NCBI RefSeq assembly: GCF_900142135.1
Contig: NZ_FQZU01000029.1
Coordinates: forward strand, 17,717-81,716
Origin: Desulfatibacillum alkenivorans DSM 16219
GTDB taxonomy: Bacteria; Desulfobacterota; Desulfobacteria; Desulfobacterales; Desulfatibacillaceae
Reading direction: 5' to 3'
DNA: 64,000 bases
Position numbers and translations under genes: made by a program. Below, in pieces: positions 8,501 through 18,517 of the stretch. Below the pieces are notes generated by a model that ran no database searches, had not been told where the DNA came from, and saw only the letters and a list, made by a program, of their open reading frames with translations. The first letter of the stretch is position 1. Every line of letters begins with the position of its first letter.

Positions 8501-11305
8501 ATGCTAAGGACGGGCCAGGAAACAGCCGGGGCGTCATCCCGGACAATGGACTTCAACCCCGTTACCTTGCGCTTTACAGGCAAGGATAAAGCACTGGAGT
8601 CGCTTTTCCTGGACGAGTATTTTGAAAAGTCCCTGAGCCAGGCCCGGGGATCGCTCTACCTGATTTTATTTTATTACCTCTTTTTCGGCTTGCTGGATTC
8701 CCGGCTTCTGGCCGATTCAACGGTCAATGCCGTATTCACCATCCGTTTTCTGATCGTCGGCCCTATCATCACCCTGGCTCTTTTCCTCACCTATGCAAGG
8801 TTTTTTAAGGTGGTGATGCAGCCGGTGCTGGCCGCCGTCATGTTCATCACCGGGGCGGGCATTGTCATGGTTTTGATCATCGCTCCGCCGCCTCTTAACT
8901 TCGCCTATTATGTGGGGCTGATCCTTGTTTTCATCCATGCCTATACCTTCACGAAAATCCGTTTCATCTGGGCCTCCCTGGCCGGATGGGGGCTTGTCAT
9001 CCTTTACGAAGTAGTGACCGTGTGGGTGATTTACACGCCTGCTGCGATTCTAATCGGCAACAATTTTCTTTTGATCTGCGCCAGCGTGGTGGGCATGCTC
9101 ACCTGCTATTCCATGGAATATTTTGAGCGCAAGAGCTTCTGGCTGAATCATCAACTGCTTACGGAGCACGAAAAGGTTAACCGGGCCAATCAGGAGTTGG
9201 AGCAGGAAGTGGCCCGGCGCACCCGGGAAATCACCCGCGCCAATCAGGATTTAAGCCTGAAGATCGAGCAGAATCTCCGCATCATGGAGAAATTGAAGGA
9301 GTCCAGGGATTTCGCCGAAAGCCTCATCAAGTCCCTTCAGGACGGATTGGCCGTATTCAGCCCCGAGGGAAGGCATTTGGAAGTGAATCCGGCCTTTTGT
9401 CATATGACCGGGTTTTCCCGGGAGGAAATCCTGGACATGTCTCCCCCCCATGCATACTGGGCGCCTGAGGATAAGGCCATGCTGACCCGGGCTTTCGCCA
9501 ATTCGTCGGCCGTCAGCAGGCCTTCGGGAATGGAAACCGCCCTGGTGCGCAGGGATGGAACCCGGATTCAGATTCTCATAAGCCTGTCCCCCATCCGCCA
9601 TGAGGGCGAAGACCTGACCGGTTACGTGGTCACCTTCAAGGACATTAACGCCAGAAAAATGGCCGAGCAGGCTTTGGCTCACAGCGAGGCCCGGTATCGG
9701 GCCATTCTGGCCAGCATGGAAGAGCTTTATTTTGAGCTGGACTTGTTCGGGCGCTTCACCTTCGTGAATGACGCGGTCATGCGCTTTACCGGATATTCCA
9801 GGGAGGAATTGCTGGACCTGGAAAAAGGATGGTACAACCTGACCATGGATGGGGACCGCATGTTCGGGGCATTTTCCACCATTTACGCTTCCGGCCAGGC
9901 GGCGCTGCTGGAGGATTTTCCCGTCCTGGCCAAGGGCGGAGCCGAAAAAATCGCCCAAATCTCCGCGTATCTTATGCGGGACAAGGAGGGCAACCCTATC
10001 GGCTTCAAAGGCCTGGGCCGGGACATCACCGAATCCATGGCCGTGGCCCGGGAGAAAAAGCTCCTGGAATCCCAATTGCGCCAATCCCAGAAAATGGAGG
10101 CCGTGGGCACGCTGGCCGGCGGCATCGCCCACGATTTCAACAATATCCTGTCAGCCATCATGGCCTACACCGAGGCCATGCTCATGGAGCCCGACGACCG
10201 GACAAAAAACGTGACCCGCCTGGAAAACGTAAAAAAGGCCAGCCTGCGGGCCCGGGAGCTGATTCGCCAGATTCTGACCTTCTCCCGCAATACGGAGCAC
10301 AAAAAAACGCCCGTCTCCCTGCCTTTTATCACCCGGGAAGCCCTTAAGCTGCTTCGCGCCTCCCTCCCTTCCACCATCAAGATTCAATACCGCGCCGAAG
10401 AGAACATGGGCCGCGTCATGGCGGACCCCACCCAGATTCATCAGGTGCTCATGAACCTTTGCGGCAATGCGGAGCACGCCATGCGGAAAAACGGCGGCGT
10501 TCTGGATATTTCGCTGGATACGGTTTATCTGCCGCCGGGGGAGGCCGCGCCCCATATGAACCTGTCGCCCGGGAGATATATCCGGCTCTCCGTGGCCGAC
10601 ACGGGCCAGGGCATGTCTCCTGACGTCATAAAACGCATTTTCGACCCTTACTACACCACCAAGGAAAAAGGAGAGGGCACCGGCCTGGGGCTGGCTGTAG
10701 TCCACGGCATTGTGGAGGCAGGGCAGGGCGCCGTCACCGTGGAAAGCGAAGCGGGAAAAGGGGCGTGCTTCAGAGTCTATCTGCCCGAAACCCTGGAAAA
10801 AGAGGAAATTCAGGAGTCCGCGGCAGGAGATGTGGCCGGCGACGAAACCATCTTGCTGGTGGACGACGAATCCGATCTCCTGGAGTCTTACACGGCCTTG
10901 TTTCGCCATTACGGGTACCATGTCTCGGCCCATCAAAGCAGCGCCCAGGCCTTTGCCCGGTTTATGAGCGGCCCGGAACAATTTGACCTGGTGGTCACCG
11001 ATCAGACCATGCCGGAATTGACCGGCCTGGAGCTGGCAACCAAGATCATGAAGGTGCGCCCCGGCCTGCCCGTAATCTTATGCACCGGGTACAGCAGCGA
11101 CGCCGGAGACGAACGGTCCTTTGAAAACGCCGGCATTCGCAAAATGATCATGAAGCCTTTCGCCTTTGACGAATTCATAAAGGACGTCCGCAAGATCCTG
11201 GACGGGGAAAAAACGGCGTCCGCCTCAAAATTCAAAAAGCCGTCCTCCGCCTCGAAGCTTCAGGGGGCACGAGTTTCAGGCGGTAAAGATCCCCGGCCTT
11301 CCTGA
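8501..11305 (+). CDS. Membrane hybrid sensor histidine kinase (7TM-like, PAS-PAS-HK-REC)
   Basis: 934 residues. The N-terminal third (about 50-210) is a bundle of about six hydrophobic helices without a large periplasmic domain. A coiled-coil-like linker follows (~215-260), then two PAS domains (~265-385 and ~395-515). The HisKA/HATPase core has phosphoacceptor His544 in GGIAHDFNNIL, the N-box around LMNLCGNAEHAM and G-boxes DTGQGMS and GEGTGLGL. The C-terminal receiver has Asp834 in VVTDQTMPE and a KPF Lys. The ending is Ser/Lys-rich. The upstream TRAP receptor is a plausible ligand-sensing partner. No output regulator is fused; single receivers in the window (for example at 29870) resemble its receiver. 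Confidence 0.92.
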   Translation: MLRTGQETAGASSRTMDFNPVTLRFTGKDKALESLFLDEYFEKSLSQARGSLYLILFYYLFFGLLDSRLLADSTVNAVFTIRFLIVGPIITLALFLTYARFFKVVMQPVLAAVMFITGAGIVMVLIIAPPPLNFAYYVGLILVFIHAYTFTKIRFIWASLAGWGLVILYEVVTVWVIYTPAAILIGNNFLLICASVVGMLTCYSMEYFERKSFWLNHQLLTEHEKVNRANQELEQEVARRTREITRANQDLSLKIEQNLRIMEKLKESRDFAESLIKSLQDGLAVFSPEGRHLEVNPAFCHMTGFSREEILDMSPPHAYWAPEDKAMLTRAFANSSAVSRPSGMETALVRRDGTRIQILISLSPIRHEGEDLTGYVVTFKDINARKMAEQALAHSEARYRAILASMEELYFELDLFGRFTFVNDAVMRFTGYSREELLDLEKGWYNLTMDGDRMFGAFSTIYASGQAALLEDFPVLAKGGAEKIAQISAYLMRDKEGNPIGFKGLGRDITESMAVAREKKLLESQLRQSQKMEAVGTLAGGIAHDFNNILSAIMAYTEAMLMEPDDRTKNVTRLENVKKASLRARELIRQILTFSRNTEHKKTPVSLPFITREALKLLRASLPSTIKIQYRAEENMGRVMADPTQIHQVLMNLCGNAEHAMRKNGGVLDISLDTVYLPPGEAAPHMNLSPGRYIRLSVADTGQGMSPDVIKRIFDPYYTTKEKGEGTGLGLAVVHGIVEAGQGAVTVESEAGKGACFRVYLPETLEKEEIQESAAGDVAGDETILLVDDESDLLESYTALFRHYGYHVSAHQSSAQAFARFMSGPEQFDLVVTDQTMPELTGLELATKIMKVRPGLPVILCTGYSSDAGDERSFENAGIRKMIMKPFAFDEFIKDVRKILDGEKTASASKFKKPSSASKLQGARVSGGKDPRPS

Positions 11306-11371
11306 TCCTGCGCGCATCTCAGTTTGGCATCCGTTCGTTTGTTTTTTTTGGGGAGGGGTAAGAAAAAAAAC

Positions 11372-11416
11372 TTGACGGCATGGGGCTGCATGCATTAAGT
11401 CACCGTTTAGTGACTT
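11372..11416 (+). promoter_or_regulatory. tetR promoter and palindromic operator
   Basis: TTGACG at 11372-11377, 17 bases, then TTAAGT at 11395-11400 as a -10 candidate. Overlapping it is the perfect palindrome AAGTCAC-CGTTTA-GTGACTT (11397-11416, 7-bp arms). The same GTCAC-N6-GTGAC core recurs before the nitroreductase gene at 12126, so this is most likely the TetR protein's own operator, giving autorepression. Confidence 0.75.
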
Positions 11417-11446
11417 GATGGCGGATGCGAAAGAAAAAGGATCACC

Positions 11447-12073
11447 ATGAAAAACCCCACCCGAAATAGAGAAGCCACCAGGCTCAAGCTCATCAACGCC
11501 GTGGGCCAGGTGCTGGCGGAAAAAGGCTTCACCCATTTGGGCGTCAACGCCGTCGCCAGGCAGGCAGGCGTGGATAAGGTGTTGATTTACCGCTATTTCG
11601 GCGGGATGCCCGGGCTCATCAAAGCCTTTGGGCAGGAGGGGGACTTCTGGCCGTCCATGGAGGAGCTGGCCGGGGGGAACATAGACGCCTACCGGGTTCT
11701 TCCGTTGGAGGAAAAGCTCAAAATCATGGGCCGGAACTATCTGAAGGGCATCCGCAAGCGGCCTTTGACCCAGGAGATCATGGCCTGGGAGATGGTGGAG
11801 CGCAACAACCTCACGGAAGAGCTGGAGATCATCCGGGAAACCCGGATGCTGCGCTTCGCCGAGCTGTTTCTCCAAGTGGGCGAGGAGACCGTGGACGTCA
11901 TGGCGGTGGTGGGGCTGATGGGCGCCGGTCTAAGCTATCTGATCTGCCGGAGCCGCAGGATTCGCTGGTATAACGGGATTGATCTGGAAAACCAGGAAGG
12001 CTGGAAGCGCTTGGAAAACGGGATCGATCTTGTGGTGGAGGGGGTTGCAAGGCTGATGCAGGCGCGGGACTAG
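11447..12073 (+). CDS. TetR-family transcriptional regulator
   Basis: 208 residues. The N-terminal HTH (residues ~10-55) is typical: RLKLINAVGQVLAEKGF...LGVNAVARQAGVDKVLIYRYFGG. The C-terminal ligand domain is unassigned and has a hydrophobic VVGLMGAGLSYLI helix. AAGGA precedes the ATG. It is flanked by two matching operators (11397-11416 and 12126-12143), which indicates that it represses itself and the downstream Acg-like gene. The inducer is unknown; a nitroaromatic, quinone or redox signal would fit the target (inference). Confidence 0.9.
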   Translation: MKNPTRNREATRLKLINAVGQVLAEKGFTHLGVNAVARQAGVDKVLIYRYFGGMPGLIKAFGQEGDFWPSMEELAGGNIDAYRVLPLEEKLKIMGRNYLKGIRKRPLTQEIMAWEMVERNNLTEELEIIRETRMLRFAELFLQVGEETVDVMAVVGLMGAGLSYLICRSRRIRWYNGIDLENQEGWKRLENGIDLVVEGVARLMQARD

Positions 12074-12120
12074 TCAGGAGCTTGTAAAATCCGGGCTAGG
12101 GAGCGCGCGTTTTTTTTATC

Positions 12121-12143
12121 TATAATGTCACCAAATAGTGACA
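12121..12143 (+). promoter_or_regulatory. -10 box with TetR-type operator before the nitroreductase gene
   Basis: A consensus TATAAT (12121-12126) runs straight into TGTCAC-CAAATA-GTGACA (12126-12143), a perfect 6-bp-arm palindrome with the same half-site and 6-bp gap as the operator before tetR. Repressor bound here would cover the start site. No good -35 was seen. Confidence 0.75.
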
Positions 12144-12156
12144 AAAGGAGAGAACG

Positions 12157-13287
12157 ATGAACAGTCGACGAAACTTCATGAAAGGCGCCATGGCCGCTGG
12201 CCTGGCTTTCGCCGCCGGGCCTTTGCTTGCCGCCTGCGCCTCCCATCCCCAGGCCTTACGCCGGGAGGCGCTTCCGGACAATTCCCTGTCTTTTCTCGAG
12301 GGCCCTGAACAGGAAATGCTTCATCTGGCCAGCCTGGCGCCCAGCGGCCATAACAGCCAGCCATGGAAAGTGCGGGTTGCAGGCCCGGGGCGTTGGATGG
12401 TGGAGGCTGATTCCGCCCGCCGGCTGCCTGCGGTGGATCCCGAAAACCGGGAACTGCTTTTGTCTTTGGGCGCTTTTGTGGAGAATTTATCCCTGGCGGC
12501 CGGCTCTTTGGGCTTCCGGGCGGAAGCGGAAACCATGGCGGAAGGCCGGGGGGACGGGGATATTGTGCGGATTTCCCTATTCCCAGACAGGCGCCGGCCC
12601 TTTCCGGTGGAGTTGATGCGCCTGCGCCGCACCGTCAAAAAGGGGCAGGCGTCCAGGGAAATCTCTTCTAAGGACTTAAAGGCCCTTTTTCGGCATATGG
12701 AAGGGTTCGCCCATTATTTTCCCCGCGGTTCCCGGCACGCCTCCTGCATTCGGGATGCGACTGCGGAGGCGTTTCGCACCCAATCCTTTCGGGACGACGC
12801 TCAAAAGGAGTTGGTCAGGTGGCTGCGTTTGTCCAACCGCTCCGTAATAGAACACAGGGATGGATTAACCGTCGCAGGCATGGAAATCAGCGGCGCGCCG
12901 GGCTGGTATTTACGGAACTTCGGAAAGCCGGAGGATTTTTTAAAGCACTCTTTCAGGGAGCAGGGCGCGGACCTCGCGGCCAAAACGGCCGCCGAAGGCG
13001 GAGGCTGGATCGTCGTCACAAGCCGCGGGGATTCGGTCAGCGACCTCATAGAAACGGGACGGCGCTTCGAGCGCATGGCCCTGGAGGCCAGGGCTCTCGG
13101 CATTGGAATTCATCCCATGACCCAGGTTCTGGAAGAGGCGACCGGCCAGGATGTTATCGCCGCCAGCCACGGCCGGCCCATGCATCTGCAGTTTGTGCTG
13201 CGGGCGGGGTATGTGGAAAAATATCCCAAGCCGGTTAGTCCACGCCGTCCATTGCCGAGTTTTGTGCGCGGCCCCGCGGCGGTCTAA
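12157..13287 (+). CDS. Acg-like nitroreductase-family lipoprotein with Tat-type signal
   Basis: 376 residues, GGAG before the ATG. The N-terminus carries SRRNFMKG, a twin-arginine pattern, then a hydrophobic stretch ending LLAAC, a lipobox. A folded, cofactor-loaded protein would thus be exported and lipidated. The body shows nitroreductase traits: LASLAPSGHNSQPWKV (FMN-phosphate-binding Ser/Asn region) and the C-terminal GIGIHPMTQVLEE segment, separated by a degenerate middle as in Acg-type proteins. FMN binding is expected by family; turnover is unknown, since some Acg members may sequester FMN. Gene order and shared operator tie it to the TetR regulator. Confidence 0.82.
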   Translation: MNSRRNFMKGAMAAGLAFAAGPLLAACASHPQALRREALPDNSLSFLEGPEQEMLHLASLAPSGHNSQPWKVRVAGPGRWMVEADSARRLPAVDPENRELLLSLGAFVENLSLAAGSLGFRAEAETMAEGRGDGDIVRISLFPDRRRPFPVELMRLRRTVKKGQASREISSKDLKALFRHMEGFAHYFPRGSRHASCIRDATAEAFRTQSFRDDAQKELVRWLRLSNRSVIEHRDGLTVAGMEISGAPGWYLRNFGKPEDFLKHSFREQGADLAAKTAAEGGGWIVVTSRGDSVSDLIETGRRFERMALEARALGIGIHPMTQVLEEATGQDVIAASHGRPMHLQFVLRAGYVEKYPKPVSPRRPLPSFVRGPAAV

Positions 13288-13308
13288 TCCGTCAGGAAAG
13301 GGGCGTTT

Positions 13309-15039
13309 TCAGTCGGCGGCTGCGCCGGGGGCGTCTTCTCCGTACACGACAGCGAACACCTCTGCATCTTCCGTCTCAAACGAGGGTGTCGGGTTTGGAC
13401 CTAGCTTGTTTTCGGGAAAAAAACCCTTTTTGGTTACGTAAAAAATAGTCGCCCCTTTTTTTAGATCGTGCTCATTTTCGACGTTGGGGAGCCCCGCCCT
13501 ATACATATAGTATTCGGTGGTTGCATCCGAATTGTGGCCGTGAGGGACCATCATGTCTCCCTTTTTCATGTGGGTCGACAGGTAGTTCACGACTTTCTGC
13601 GCATCCGGGAAATACCCCGTCGCCGGATTAATGGTTACGGGATCCTGGACGGCGGTCACAAAGGCGGCCGCCAGGGAAAGGGCCAGCAAAACGCCTTTCC
13701 CTTTTTCTTTGAATTTGGCAGCCAACAGGCAATAGCCCGCGTCCATGGCAACAAGGGCGAAGAGCGGCAGGTATATCCATGTTCTAGGGAAAGGTATGGA
13801 CCGTTTGGCCAACAGAATAATAAAGCTGCATACAAAAATGATGGGCGCCAGCCAGAATCCCTGTTGGTTTTTTAGGCGGGATAAATGAAGCAGGCCCAAA
13901 GCCAGTATAATAAAAAGCAGAATCAGGACGACCGGCGGCAGCCCCAGGGCCATCTGATTTCCCGTTTGGGCGAAATGCTCCGGCAGTTTTTCCAGAAAGA
14001 ATCCCCAGGGTTTGGCCTTGACGAACTTGTTGCTGATTATGTGGCTCACCCCGTCGCTTGCGATGATCACGGGAGTGTATAAGAACAGGGCGCCTGCAAG
14101 ACTAAAGGCGGCGCAGGGCGCAACAAAACCGGCTGCGATGTCTTTCAGACGGACCCCGTTAATTTGCATGCAGGCCGCCGTCCAGAGGGTTATTCCCGCG
14201 GCCGGAAAAAGAAATGTGGGGACGTCGAACATGCCCAGGCTGATAATCAGAGAATATAGAAAGCATGAGGGGAGGTTGGGCTTTTCCGCCAGCCTGAGCC
14301 CTGCAATAGCAAGGCAAATGCTTAGCAGGCAAAGGATGGTGTATCCCCGGGCCATGGAACTGTACAATATGAAATACGGAAGGACGGCCGTCAAGGCCGC
14401 AGCAAAAAAGCCGGATTCTTTGGATTTGAGGATTAGCCGCGTCAGCAGAAAAACGGCTGGAATGCACAATACTCCGGCGGCGATGGACGGCAGCCGGATG
14501 GCGAAAGGACCGGTTCCAAACAGCGTCACGGATAGTTTGACGAACAAAGTATGAAGAACATGATTGTTCGGCGCGGGATAGGAGAACAGATATAGAGCGC
14601 CGTTATTGACAAATTGGAGGAATGTGTGGGCCTCGTCAAATCGCATGGGCTGAAAAGCAAAATACACCCTGATGCCCGCGCCGATCAGCATAAAAGCGCC
14701 GATCCAGGCCCATTCCCGCCGGAATTGGGTCCGGCTGTCCGTCCATTTCAGCAAGTCCACGGCTTCCGAAAAAAGCAGCCTGCTCCAATCCGTAATTTTT
14801 GCCGCCAGGGTTCCTGATTTTCTCCTATGAGAAAAAAAAGCCGACAAGGCCAATGCGATGAAAATCGTCCCCCAGACCGAGAAAAAAAGATCGCACATCG
14901 GGCCGCGCGCCGTCCAGAGGGGATGGGGGGCTATTTTTCCAAAAAACGCGGCTGAGAAGTGAAGGCGTCCAAAAATATAAAGAATGCAGCCGATTACGGC
15001 AAGGCCGCTGATTTCGATCAGAGGGTAGTGTTTTTTCAT
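13309..15039 (-). CDS. GT39/ArnT-like polytopic membrane glycosyltransferase
   Basis: 576 residues with about 11-13 hydrophobic segments. The first outside loop holds the GT-C signature Asp-Glu in RFDEAHTFLQF and the PAPNNHVLHTLFVKL stretch, followed by IRLPSIAAGVLCIPAVFLL as in PMT/ArnT-type transferases that use polyprenyl-phosphate sugars. The C-terminal ~100 residues form a soluble domain (VVNYLSTHMKKGDMMVPHG...). The acceptor (lipid, protein or polysaccharide) cannot be inferred. Convergent with the nitroreductase gene; no terminator seen between them. Confidence 0.8.
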   Translation of the reverse strand: MKKHYPLIEISGLAVIGCILYIFGRLHFSAAFFGKIAPHPLWTARGPMCDLFFSVWGTIFIALALSAFFSHRRKSGTLAAKITDWSRLLFSEAVDLLKWTDSRTQFRREWAWIGAFMLIGAGIRVYFAFQPMRFDEAHTFLQFVNNGALYLFSYPAPNNHVLHTLFVKLSVTLFGTGPFAIRLPSIAAGVLCIPAVFLLTRLILKSKESGFFAAALTAVLPYFILYSSMARGYTILCLLSICLAIAGLRLAEKPNLPSCFLYSLIISLGMFDVPTFLFPAAGITLWTAACMQINGVRLKDIAAGFVAPCAAFSLAGALFLYTPVIIASDGVSHIISNKFVKAKPWGFFLEKLPEHFAQTGNQMALGLPPVVLILLFIILALGLLHLSRLKNQQGFWLAPIIFVCSFIILLAKRSIPFPRTWIYLPLFALVAMDAGYCLLAAKFKEKGKGVLLALSLAAAFVTAVQDPVTINPATGYFPDAQKVVNYLSTHMKKGDMMVPHGHNSDATTEYYMYRAGLPNVENEHDLKKGATIFYVTKKGFFPENKLGPNPTPSFETEDAEVFAVVYGEDAPGAAAD

Positions 15040-15199
15040 CCCAGTAAAACGTCCAATTCCGGCAAAGCTGTTATCAGAGAGAGTGGGAAACGGAGCATGA
15101 TAATTCTGTGGGCTTACTTAATGCACCGGAGCCCTATACACAACCCAAAATAACAAGCTGTCCGCCAAAATGGAGTAACGAGAATACAACAGGGGCCGT

Positions 15200-16468
15200 T
15201 TATCCTTCCCTGCTTTGGAATGCGCCCCAGTTGCGCAAATCCCTGCCCGTGGGGTTTTGAAAGACTCCCAGGTCGAATTCCGGCAGAATCGCCAGCAGAT
15301 GGTCGAATATATCGGATTGGGCGGCTTCGTAATTGGCCCAAGCCTTGTCTTTGCAAAACACGTAGATTTCAAGCGGCAGGCCGTTTTCTCCGGGCGGAAG
15401 CTGCCGAACGAGAAAAGTCATGTCCGGATGAACCAGGGGGTGGTTTTTCAGGTAAGCGATGACGTAGGCCCGGAAGGTGCCGATGTTGGTCAACCGGCGG
15501 CAATTGATCTTGTTTTCTCCGTCCGATCCCAGGGCGGCGTTGTGTTCGGCCAGTTCAACGCCTTTGTCTTCCATGTACTTGGCGATGTAGCGGATGCGGG
15601 AGAACCGCTGCAGCATTTCGTCCGTGCAGAATTTGATGGTGTTCATGTCAATGTGTATGGCCCGTTTGATCCGTCTGCCGCCGGACTCCTGCATGCCTCG
15701 CCAGTTCTTGAAGGAATCGCTGATGAGCGCGTAAGTGGGCACCGTGCTGATGGTCTTGTCGAAATTGCGCACCTTGACCGTGGTCAGGGTGATTTCCTCC
15801 ACGTCTCCGTCGGCCCCGTATTTGGGCATTTCAATCCAGTCTCCGTGCTTGAGCATTTTGTTGTAGATCAACTGAATGCCCGCCACAAAGCCCAAAAGGG
15901 GATCTTTAAACACCAAGAGGAGAACCGCGGTCATGGCGCCAAGACCGCTGATGAAGTATACCGGGGTTTTGTTGAAGACCACGGAAATGCCCAAAATAAG
16001 GGCGATGAAGTAAACCGCAATCTTGACGACCTGGACGATGCTGGTCAGGGGGATTTCCCTGGAAACGGCCAGGTTTTGATACATGGCGTGCAAAGCGTTG
16101 ACCAGCGCCGTGATCACCAGCATGCCCGCAATGATGAAATACAGCCTGAGCCCGCCTTGCAGGGCCAGCCGGGCCTGGGGGTATCCCGCGGCCAGCAGGG
16201 GCAGGGCGAAATGCACCACCAGGGCGGGCGCCAATAGGGAAAGCCGGCTGAACACCTTATGCTCAACCAGAAGGTCGTCCAAGGTGGTTTTGGTGGCCGC
16301 CTTCAATTTGGGGATGACGGTGTCGGCCACCCGGCGGGCCGCGTAAAGGGCGGCGGCGCTGAGAATGACCGTCGCCAGGACAACGATGATCCTGGCCAGG
16401 AATTCGGCGGCCGCCTGCGATAACTCCGCCTTCATCAGCATTTGTTCCATCCATTGAAGCTGGGCCAT
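15200..16468 (-). CDS. mscM: Mechanosensitive ion channel, MscM/YbdG type
   Basis: 422 residues. Three to five N-terminal membrane helices precede the conserved MscS pore/beta domain, here with the YbdG-specific sequence GDWIEMPKYGADGDVEEI, the TVKVRNFDKTISTVPTY segment and SFKNWRGMQESGGRRIKR. These nearly match the E. coli YbdG (MscM) family as remembered. It opens on hypo-osmotic shock in the inner membrane. GCGAGG eight bases before the ATG at 16468 supports that start over an in-frame ATG at 16492. It follows acs on the same strand but behind a terminator. Confidence 0.9.
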   Translation of the reverse strand: MAQLQWMEQMLMKAELSQAAAEFLARIIVVLATVILSAAALYAARRVADTVIPKLKAATKTTLDDLLVEHKVFSRLSLLAPALVVHFALPLLAAGYPQARLALQGGLRLYFIIAGMLVITALVNALHAMYQNLAVSREIPLTSIVQVVKIAVYFIALILGISVVFNKTPVYFISGLGAMTAVLLLVFKDPLLGFVAGIQLIYNKMLKHGDWIEMPKYGADGDVEEITLTTVKVRNFDKTISTVPTYALISDSFKNWRGMQESGGRRIKRAIHIDMNTIKFCTDEMLQRFSRIRYIAKYMEDKGVELAEHNAALGSDGENKINCRRLTNIGTFRAYVIAYLKNHPLVHPDMTFLVRQLPPGENGLPLEIYVFCKDKAWANYEAAQSDIFDHLLAILPEFDLGVFQNPTGRDLRNWGAFQSREG

Positions 16469-16482
16469 CAAGCAATCCTCGC

Positions 16483-16524
16483 AAAAAAGCAAAGCGCGGC
16501 CGTAATTGGGAACGGCCGCGCTTT
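16483..16524 (-). terminator. Intrinsic terminator of acs
   Basis: A perfect 13-bp stem, AAAGCGCGGCCGT (16491-16503) with ACGGCCGCGCTTT (16512-16524). Read on the minus strand it is followed by GCTTTTTTGC, a T-run, so it ends the leftward acs transcript before the channel gene. Confidence 0.88.
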
Positions 16525-16576
16525 GGTATCAGTTGTTATTGAGTTTTAGATCCATAATGGCGGATCTTACAAATTA

Positions 16577-18517
16577 TCACCCGCAGGCGTCAATCCTGTT
16601 TTTAATCAGGGCCTCCACCACCGCCGGGTCCGCCAGGGTGGAGGTGTCGCCCAGATTGTCCAGTTCGTTGCACGCCACCTTACGCAAGATGCGCCGCATG
16701 ATCTTGCCCGACCGGGTTTTGGGCAGACTGTCGGTGAACTGCAGCACCTCGGGCGTGGCGATGGGGCCGATGTCTTTCCGGACGAACAGGGAAAGCTCCT
16801 TTCTGAGTTCTTCCGACGGCTCAAAACCGGAGGACAGGGTTACGTAGGCGTATATGGCCTGGCCCTTGATGTCGTGGGGAAAGCCCACCACGGCCGCTTC
16901 AGACACCGCCGGGTGCGCCACCAGGGAGCTTTCGATCTCCGCAGTCCCCAAACGGTGGCCTGACACGTTGATGACGTCGTCGATGCGCCCGGTGATCCAG
17001 TAATACCCGTCCTCGTCCCTGCGTGCGCCGTCGCCGCTGAAATAGGTTCCGGGACACTGGATGAAATAGGTGGACTTGAACCGCCGATGGTCGCCGTATA
17101 CGGTTCTGGCCAGGGCCGGCCACGAGTCCAGCATGACCAGATATCCTTCCCCCGGTCCATCCAGTTGATTGCCCTCCTTATCTATCAGGGCCGGTTGAAT
17201 CCCGAAAAAAGGCCGTGTGGCCGAACCTGGCTTTAAGTCCGTTGCGCCGGGTAAAGGGGTAATCATAATGCCGCCCGTCTCGGTTTGCCACCAGGTGTCC
17301 ACAATGGGGCAGCGCTCTTCGCCCACCACCCTGTAATACCACAGCCAGGCTTCCGGGTTGATGGGCTCGCCCACCGTGCCCAGCAGCCTCACGGATTTGC
17401 GGGAAGTCGCCTTGACCGGCTCGTCCCCCTGCTGCATGAGCGCCCGGACCACCGTAGGCGCGGTGTAGAAAATGTTCACCTGATGCTTGTCGCAGATTTG
17501 CCAGAACCTGGAAAAATCCGGATAATTGGGAATGCCTTCAAACATGATGGTGACGGCCCCGTTGGCCAGGGGGCCGTATATGATGTAGCTATGGCCCGTC
17601 ACCCAGCCGATATCGGCCGTGCACCAGTATATGTCGCCGTCGTGATAATCGAAAACGTACTGGTGGGTGAGGGATGTATACACAATATAACCGCCGGTGG
17701 TGTGCAGCACCCCCTTAGGCGTGCCCGTGGACCCGGAAGTGTACAGGATGAACAAAGGGTCCTCCGAATCCATATGCTCAGGCGGGCACTCCGTGCTTTC
17801 CTTGGCAGTCAAATCATGCCACCAGACGTCCCGCCCCGCCTTCATGGGAACGTCCGCGCCGGTGTGCTTGACCACAATGCATTTTTTGACCATGCCGGCT
17901 TTGTCCATGGCCTCGTCCGCGGCTTCTTTCAGGCCAATCGCCTTGGGGCCGCGCAGGCCCTCATCCGCGGTAATGAGAATGGTGCACTCCGCGTCCGTGA
18001 TTCGGTTCGCCAAAGCGTCGGGCGAAAATCCCGCAAACACGATGGAGTGGATGGCGCCGATGCGGGCGCAGGCCAGCATGGCGACCGCCAGCTGGGGAAT
18101 CATGGGAAGGTAGATGGAAACCCGGTCCCCCTTTTTGACCCCGCAGGATTTCAAGACGTTGGAGAAACGGCACACCCTCTCGTAAAGCTGGCGATAGGTG
18201 ATTTTCTCCTCCACCCCGGGCTCGTTGCCCTCAAAAATAATAGCTGTCTGATCCCCCCGATTCTCCAGATGCCTGTCCAAACAATTGTAGGCCACGTTCA
18301 GTTTGCCGTCCAAAAACCATTTGATGTCTACGTCCCCGTTAAAACTGGAATTCTTGACTTTGCTAAAGGGCTCGAACCAGTCAATGCGCTGCGCTTCCCG
18401 AGTCCAGAATGCATCGGGATCGTTGACGGACTCTTCATACATTTTTTGGTAGCGCGCGTCGTCGCACCATGCGTTCTTTCGCCAATCTTCAGGGACGGTG
18501 AAAAGGTCGTTTGACAT
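16577..18517 (-). CDS. acs: Acetyl-CoA synthetase (acetate-CoA ligase, AMP-forming)
   Basis: 646 residues, the expected length. It activates acetate with ATP and CoA through acetyl-AMP. Visible: the ACAS N-terminal domain ([18 protein letters not shown]), the P-loop-like [15 protein letters not shown], the WWQTETGG adenylate motif, the hinge region [16 protein letters not shown], and catalytic Lys605 in [10 protein letters not shown], the residue controlled by acetylation in this family. AAAGGAG precedes the ATG. In an acetyl-CoA-oxidising anaerobe it could feed acetate into the Wood-Ljungdahl pathway (inference). Confidence 0.95.
   Translation of the reverse strand: MSNDLFTVPEDWRKNAWCDDARYQKMYEESVNDPDAFWTREAQRIDWFEPFSKVKNSSFNGDVDIKWFLDGKLNVAYNCLDRHLENRGDQTAIIFEGNEPGVEEKITYRQLYERVCRFSNVLKSCGVKKGDRVSIYLPMIPQLAVAMLACARIGAIHSIVFAGFSPDALANRITDAECTILITADEGLRGPKAIGLKEAADEAMDKAGMVKKCIVVKHTGADVPMKAGRDVWWHDLTAKESTECPPEHMDSEDPLFILYTSGSTGTPKGVLHTTGGYIVYTSLTHQYVFDYHDGDIYWCTADIGWVTGHSYIIYGPLANGAVTIMFEGIPNYPDFSRFWQICDKHQVNIFYTAPTVVRALMQQGDEPVKATSRKSVRLLGTVGEPINPEAWLWYYRVVGEERCPIVDTWWQTETGGIMITPLPGATDLKPGSATRPFFGIQPALIDKEGNQLDGPGEGYLVMLDSWPALARTVYGDHRRFKSTYFIQCPGTYFSGDGARRDEDGYYWITGRIDDVINVSGHRLGTAEIESSLVAHPAVSEAAVVGFPHDIKGQAIYAYVTLSSGFEPSEELRKELSLFVRKDIGPIATPEVLQFTDSLPKTRSGKIMRRILRKVACNELDNLGDTSTLADPAVVEALIKNRIDACG

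Noticed and set aside
17285..18514. 409-codon frame antisense to acs
   Set aside because: Mirror frame of a strongly coding gene in GC-rich DNA; its sequence has no family resemblance.
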